Source: JBFWWW01 sp050245975
GTDB lineage: Bacteria > Pseudomonadota > Alphaproteobacteria > Rhizobiales > Hyphomicrobiaceae
Length of the DNA stretch: 11,000 bases
Direction of reading: 5' to 3'
Assembly: GCA_050245975.1 (NCBI GenBank)
Contig: JBFWWW010000136.1
Coordinates: 1-11,000, forward strand
Shown: in pieces, positions 7,503 to 11,000 of the stretch
How the letters are laid out: each line of letters starts with the position of its first letter
How positions within the stretch are numbered: the stretch's first letter is position 1
Translations under genes and position numbers: made by a program
The notes under the pieces: generated by a model
What the model was told of the DNA's origin: nothing
What the model saw: the letters and a program-made list of their open reading frames with translations, nothing else
Databases searched by the model: none

Positions 7503-8216
7503 ATGCGTCCGTCCAAGCGCCAGCACGACGAACTTCGCCGCGTCAGCATCGAACGCGCGGTGTCCATGCACGCGGAAGGCTCCTGCCTCATCAAGTTCGG
7601 CAACACGCACGTGCTGTGCACGGCGAGCCTGGAAGAGCGGCTGCCGCCCTGGCTCAAGGGGCAGGGCCGCGGCTGGGTGACGGCGGAGTACGCCATGCTG
7701 CCGCGCGCCACGTCCGAACGCACCCGGCGCGAGGTGACGACCGGTCATCCCTCGGGCCGCACCCAGGAGATCCAGCGCCTGATCGGTCGCGCGCTTCGCG
7801 CCATCGTCGATCTGCCCAAGCTCGGCGAGCGCCAGATCTCGGTCGACTGCGACGTCCTGCAGGCCGACGGCGGCACGCGCACGGCGGCCATCACCGGGGC
7901 CTGGGTCGCCCTGCACGACTGCATCCGGTGGATGCAGGCGCGCGAGATGGTGAAGGATGGCGTCCTGCGCGACCAGGTGGCGGCCGTCTCGTGCGGGCTT
8001 TATCGCGGCAAGCCGGTCCTCGACCTGGACTACGCGGAGGATTCCAACGCCGATGCGGATGCCAACTTCGTCATGACCGGCGCCGGCGGCATCGTCGAGG
8101 TGCAGGGTACGGCCGAGACCCTTCCCTTCAGCCAGCAGAGCTTCGACGAGCTGATGGCGCTCGCCCGCAAGGGGATCGGCGAGCTGGTGTCCCTGCAGAA
8201 GCTGACCGTGAGTTGA
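7503..8216 (+). CDS. rph: Ribonuclease PH
   Basis: Phosphate-dependent 3'-to-5' exoribonuclease that trims tRNA 3' ends and helps degrade structured RNA; it works as a hexameric ring. The 237-residue protein is full length. Residue numbering matches the family closely: the phosphate-binding Arg86 in GHPSGRTQEI and Arg126 in GGTRTAAI, and the metal-site Asp180 and Asp186 in DLDYAEDSNADAD. The start MRPSKRQHDELR is the standard N-terminus. The nearest ribosome-binding-like AGGAG (7484-7488) is 14 bases from the ATG, further than usual. It is the first gene of the plus-strand block, divergent from hrcA, and is followed after 25 nt by a VOC-fold gene. Confidence 0.98.
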   Translation: MRPSKRQHDELRRVSIERAVSMHAEGSCLIKFGNTHVLCTASLEERLPPWLKGQGRGWVTAEYAMLPRATSERTRREVTTGHPSGRTQEIQRLIGRALRAIVDLPKLGERQISVDCDVLQADGGTRTAAITGAWVALHDCIRWMQAREMVKDGVLRDQVAAVSCGLYRGKPVLDLDYAEDSNADADANFVMTGAGGIVEVQGTAETLPFSQQSFDELMALARKGIGELVSLQKLTVS

Positions 8217-8241
8217 GGGGCTCGCGGCACCGGAGGCCCGG

Positions 8242-8652
8242 ATGACGCCCGACGCAATCCTGGAAACCGTGATCTATGCCGAAGACCTTGCCGCCGCCGA
8301 AGCGTTCTACCGCGACGTGCTGGGCTTTGCGCCGCAGGCGCGCGTCGACGGCCGGCATGTGTTCTATCGCGTCGGCAGCCAGATGCTGCTGATCTTCGAT
8401 CCCAGGACGACGTCGCAGCCGCCGCGCCCCGGCGCGCTGCCGGTGCCGCCGCACGGCGCGACCGGGCCCGGGCATGTCTGCTTCCGCGCATCGGCCGACG
8501 AGATCGACGCCTGGATCGAGCGGCTGCATGACAAAGGCATCGCCATCGAATCCGACTTCCGGTGGCCGTCGGGCGGGCGCTCCATCTACTTCCGCGATCC
8601 CGCCGGCAACTGCCTGGAATTTGCCGAAGCGCGCATCTGGGGGCTTCAGTGA
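8242..8652 (+). CDS. VOC family (glyoxalase/dioxygenase fold) protein
   Basis: A 136-residue single-domain protein of the vicinal oxygen chelate superfamily, which includes glyoxalase I, extradiol dioxygenases and bleomycin-binding proteins. Both beta-alpha-beta-beta-beta halves are visible: ILETVIYAEDLAAAEAFYRD then VLGF, and later GPGHVCFRASADEIDAWIERL with IYFRDPAGNCLEFAE. Candidate metal ligands are Glu8, His78 and Glu126. The family fold is clear; the substrate is not. Glyoxalase-like detoxification is possible, but the length and ligand set are shared by many uncharacterised members. The ATG has GGAGG (8232-8236) five bases upstream. It starts 25 nt after rph, and its TGA overlaps the rdgB GTG as GTGA, so all three are probably one operon. 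Confidence 0.85.
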   Translation: MTPDAILETVIYAEDLAAAEAFYRDVLGFAPQARVDGRHVFYRVGSQMLLIFDPRTTSQPPRPGALPVPPHGATGPGHVCFRASADEIDAWIERLHDKGIAIESDFRWPSGGRSIYFRDPAGNCLEFAEARIWGLQ

Positions 8653-9263
8653 CCCAAACGCTGGCACGCGGCACGCGCCTCGTGGTCGCCACCCACAACC
8701 CCGGCAAGCTGCGCGAAATCGACGACCTCGTCGCGCCCTACGGCCTTTCGACCACCTCGGCCGGGGCCGAAGGCGTTCCCGAGCCGGAGGAAACGGAAGC
8801 GACATTTGCGGGCAACGCGCGGCTCAAGGCCCTGCACAGCGCCCGCGCGACCGGCCTGCCGGCCCTCGCCGACGATTCCGGGCTCGAGGTGGCGGCGCTC
8901 GATGGCGCGCCGGGCATCTATTCCGCCCGCTGGGCGGGCCCCGGCAAGGACTTCGCGGTCGCCATGCGCAAGGTGGCCGACGAGGTCACCGCCCGCGCCG
9001 GCTGGGACAAGCCGCCGGCAGCCAATTTTACCTGCGCGCTCTGCCTGGCTTGGCCGGACGGCAGGACCCGGGTATTCGAAGGCAAGGTGTTCGGCCACCT
9101 CGTCTGGCCCCCGCGCGGCGACAGGGGTTTCGGCTATGATCCGATGTTCCTGGCCGACGGCGAGACACTGACGTTCGGCGAAATGGAGCCTGCCGCCAAA
9201 CATGCGATCTCACATCGCGCCCGCGCCTTTGCGCAGTTCGTCGCCGCCTGTCTTGACCGATAG
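8649..9263 (+). CDS. rdgB: Non-canonical purine NTP pyrophosphatase RdgB (HAM1/ITPase family)
   Basis: Hydrolyses dITP, ITP and XTP to monophosphates and pyrophosphate, keeping deaminated purines out of DNA and RNA. From the GTG at 8649 the protein has 204 residues, the normal length. Motifs are the nucleotide-binding THNPGK (15-20), LADDSGLEV with Asp75 and Asp76, PGIYSARWAG (88-97), GFGYDP (160-165) and SHRARA (188-193). An in-frame ATG at 8562 would add 29 residues with no family similarity and lie inside the VOC gene, so I rejected it. The GTG overlaps the preceding stop codon (GTGA) and has a G-run five bases upstream, which suggests translational coupling. Its end overlaps the annotated hemW start. 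Confidence 0.97.
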   Translation: MTQTLARGTRLVVATHNPGKLREIDDLVAPYGLSTTSAGAEGVPEPEETEATFAGNARLKALHSARATGLPALADDSGLEVAALDGAPGIYSARWAGPGKDFAVAMRKVADEVTARAGWDKPPAANFTCALCLAWPDGRTRVFEGKVFGHLVWPPRGDRGFGYDPMFLADGETLTFGEMEPAAKHAISHRARAFAQFVAACLDR

Positions 9264-10428
9264 GGTCGAGCCGGGCTTCGGCGTCTACGTGCACTGGCCT
9301 TTCTGCGCCTCGAAGTGCCCCTACTGCGACTTCAACAGCCACGTCCGGGCCGGCGGCTTCGATGAGGCGGGATATCTCGCGGCATGCCTGGCCGAATTGT
9401 CCCACGCCGCACAGCTCGTGCCCGGCCGGACGGTCGGCAGCGTCTTCTTCGGCGGCGGCACGCCATCCCTGATGCAGCCGGCAACCGTGGCCGCGATCCT
9501 CGACGCCATCGCAGGGCACTGGACGATCGAACCCGACGCCGAGATCACGCTCGAGGCCAATCCGTCGAGCGTCGAGGCGGGCCGCTTTCGCGGCTATCGC
9601 GCCGCCGGCGTCAACCGCGCATCGCTCGGCGTCCAGTCGCTCGACGACGCGCAGCTCGCAGCGCTGGGCCGTCTCCACACCGTGACGGAAGCGAAGGCCG
9701 CCATCCGCATCGCCCAGCAGACGTTCGCGCGCACCTCCTTCGACATCATCTACGCCCGCCCGCGCCAGACGCTCGACGCCTGGCGCAGGGAGCTCGGCGA
9801 AGCCCTGTCGCTCGCCGGGCGTCACCTGTCGCTCTATCAGCTCACCATCGAGGCCGGCACGCCCTACGCCGACCTGCATGCCCGCGGCCGCCTCGTCGTG
9901 CCCGACGCAACGCTGGCGGGCGATTTCTACGACCTGACGCAGGACCTGACCGAAGCCGCCGGCCTTCCCGCCTACGAGATTTCCAACCACGCCGCCCCCG
10001 GGGAGGAGAGCCGCCACAACCTGCTCTACTGGCGCTACGGCGAGTACGCCGGCATCGGCCCGGGCGCCCACGGACGGCTCGTTTTCGGCGGCCGCCGGCA
10101 TGCGGTCGCGACGGAACGCCATCCCGAGCGCTGGATGGCGCGGGTGCGCGAGCTCGGCCATGGCGTTACGGAACAGACGCCGCTGACCGCGGCGGAACAA
10201 TGCGACGAAGCTCTCTTGATGGGCCTGCGCATCGCCGAGGGCCTCGACCTGCGACGCCTGCGCGATATCGGCGACGTGACGCCGGACCGGAAACGGATCG
10301 ATCGTCTTGCCGAGCTGGGCATGATCGAAGTGCGGGCCGACGGCAACCGCCTCGTCGCCACGCGCCAGGGCCGCCTCGTGCTGAACGAGATCGCGGCCCA
10401 GCTTGCCGCCTCGCTCCGCCCCGAGTGA
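9202..10428 (+). CDS. hemW: Haem chaperone HemW (HemN-like radical SAM protein)
   Basis: Radical-SAM-family protein that binds haem and helps insert it into targets; often misnamed oxygen-independent coproporphyrinogen III oxidase. With the ATG at 9202 it has 408 residues. The cluster motif CASKCPYCDFNSH (Cys35, 39, 42) has Asp-Phe after the third Cys, as in HemW, instead of the further Cys of true HemN. Other landmarks are VYVHWPF, FFGGGTPSL (83-90), LEANPSS, ASLGVQSLDD, YEISNHA, SRHNLLYWRYGEYAGIGPGAHG and a C-terminal HemN_C-like winged domain. The ATG would overlap rdgB by 62 nt and lacks a close ribosome-binding site. A TTG at 9253 would give an N-terminus near the usual one and only 11 nt overlap. 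Its stop codon is the first three bases of a tandem repeat. Confidence 0.93.
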   Translation: MRSHIAPAPLRSSSPPVLTDRVEPGFGVYVHWPFCASKCPYCDFNSHVRAGGFDEAGYLAACLAELSHAAQLVPGRTVGSVFFGGGTPSLMQPATVAAILDAIAGHWTIEPDAEITLEANPSSVEAGRFRGYRAAGVNRASLGVQSLDDAQLAALGRLHTVTEAKAAIRIAQQTFARTSFDIIYARPRQTLDAWRRELGEALSLAGRHLSLYQLTIEAGTPYADLHARGRLVVPDATLAGDFYDLTQDLTEAAGLPAYEISNHAAPGEESRHNLLYWRYGEYAGIGPGAHGRLVFGGRRHAVATERHPERWMARVRELGHGVTEQTPLTAAEQCDEALLMGLRIAEGLDLRRLRDIGDVTPDRKRIDRLAELGMIEVRADGNRLVATRQGRLVLNEIAAQLAASLRPE

Positions 10429-10463
10429 TCAGCCCGGGGTGATCAGCCCGGGGTGATCAGCCC
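10426..10463. repeat. 14-bp tandem repeat at the hemW stop codon (2.7 copies)
   Basis: The unit TGATCAGCCCGGGG occurs at 10426-10439 and 10440-10453, and its first ten bases again at 10454-10463, all identical. Each unit joins two palindromes, TGATCA and CCCGGG. The first TGA is the hemW stop. Because 14 is not a multiple of three, the three TGAs fall in three different frames. It fills nearly all the spacer between convergent hemW and the gene on the other strand, whose stop is at 10466. Confidence 0.95.
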
Positions 10464-10465
10464 TA

Positions 10466-11000
10466 TCAGTTGAAAATGCTGCCCAGCGCCGAAGCGGTCG
10501 TCGCCGCTGCGCCAGCCACCGGCGCGGCACCGAACGAGGCCGGAGCTTCGCTCACCACCGCAGGGGCGCTGCCCTTGCGCACCTCGAAGACGGCCAGCGC
10601 GCGCTCCGTCGTGCCGTCGGCGAGCAACCGATAGGAACCGTCGACGCCCGTAAAACTGCCGCCGGCCGAAAGCTGCGCCTCGTCGATGCGCGCGCCGCCG
10701 CTCGCACCGGCAAGCGCGATGGCGAGGCTGACGGCATCGAACGCCTGACTTGCGATGCGCGGCGGCGCATAACCATAGGTCTTGCTGAACTTGGCCGCGA
10801 AATCGTTCCAGCCGCGCGGATCGGGGCCCGCGTACCAGGCCCCTGCCAGCGCATCGAGGTGCGCGGCACCCTGCGCTTCGAGGCCTCCGGTGCCGATCAG
10901 CTTGGCGCGTTGCAGATCGATGCCGGCGCGAACCAGCATCGGCGCGATCGCGACCACCTGGTCCTGGTCACCGGGAAGGAATACCGCATCGACCGGCGCA
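10466..11000 (-). CDS. Periplasmic-binding-protein-like penicillin-binding protein activator, C-terminal part (cut by right edge)
   Basis: Type I periplasmic-binding-protein fold of the family annotated as penicillin-binding protein activator (LpoA-like) in alphaproteobacteria, thought to act at the cell envelope. About 178 codons are visible and the frame stays open to the window edge, so the N-terminus and any lipoprotein signal are missing. Typical stretches are APVDAVFLPGDQDQ, MLVRAGIDL, KLIGTGG, AWYAGPDPRGW, FAAKFSKTYGYAPPRIASQAFDAVSLA and FTGVDGSYRLLADGTTERALAVFEV, each separated by ordinary linkers. The end is an Ala/Pro-rich, low-complexity tail of about 35 residues, then SIFN and TGA. 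The gene converges on hemW across 37 nt. Homology to the family is good; the physiological role in this organism is inferred, and a plain amino-acid-type ABC binding protein is the alternative. Confidence 0.8.
   Translation of the reverse strand, partial: APVDAVFLPGDQDQVVAIAPMLVRAGIDLQRAKLIGTGGLEAQGAAHLDALAGAWYAGPDPRGWNDFAAKFSKTYGYAPPRIASQAFDAVSLAIALAGASGGARIDEAQLSAGGSFTGVDGSYRLLADGTTERALAVFEVRKGSAPAVVSEAPASFGAAPVAGAAATTASALGSIFN

Noticed and set aside
8562..8648. N-terminal extension of RdgB from an upstream ATG
   Set aside because: The 29 added residues lie within the VOC gene and do not resemble RdgB; the GTG at 8649 gives the normal length and a G-run upstream.
9028..10200. 390-codon minus-strand frame opposite rdgB and hemW
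   Set aside because: Shadow of two recognised genes; no conserved motif in its translation.
10426..10463. Tandem repeat as a CRISPR array or an origin iteron set
   Set aside because: The units are contiguous with no spacers, only 2.7 copies, and there is no cas or replication gene nearby.

Overview
This window looks like an ordinary chromosomal housekeeping segment from a GC-rich alphaproteobacterium, most likely in the Rhizobiales/Hyphomicrobiales. The protein sequences, the block of heat-shock genes beside rph-rdgB-hemW, and an alpha-type heat-shock promoter before dnaK all point there; I would not name a genus. I found no transposase, integrase, prophage, CRISPR array, tRNA or rRNA, and no sign of foreign base composition.

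Layout. Positions 1-7333 are read entirely on the minus strand. In transcription order they hold hrcA (heat-shock repressor), grpE, dnaK, dnaJ, pyrF (pyrimidine synthesis), a 95-residue DUF1330 protein, and the start of rlmN, which runs off the left edge. Positions 7503-10428 are read on the plus strand: rph, a small VOC/glyoxalase-fold protein, rdgB and hemW, packed tightly with two overlapping junctions. At the right end, convergent to hemW, is the C-terminal part of a periplasmic-binding-protein-like gene of the penicillin-binding-protein-activator type, which runs off the right edge. A short intergenic region (7334-7502) separates the two divergent blocks.

How the genes work together. HrcA, GrpE, DnaK and DnaJ form a complete Hsp70 module with its co-chaperones and a heat-shock repressor. 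A sigma-32-like promoter lies in front of dnaK. I saw no CIRCE operator (TTAGCACTC-N9-GAGTGCTAA) anywhere, so the HrcA target is probably elsewhere, as with groESL in relatives. The plus block combines RNA 3'-end processing (RNase PH), nucleotide-pool cleansing (RdgB) and haem trafficking (HemW).

I did not find a new multi-gene system. What merits a second look is in the non-coding DNA: a possibly leaderless hrcA transcript; a branched terminator-like structure after dnaK; a long orientation-specific stem in the dnaJ leader; a bulged 14-bp stem between hrcA and grpE; and a 14-bp tandem repeat at the hemW stop codon that puts a stop in all three frames. No non-coding stretch exceeds 300 bases.
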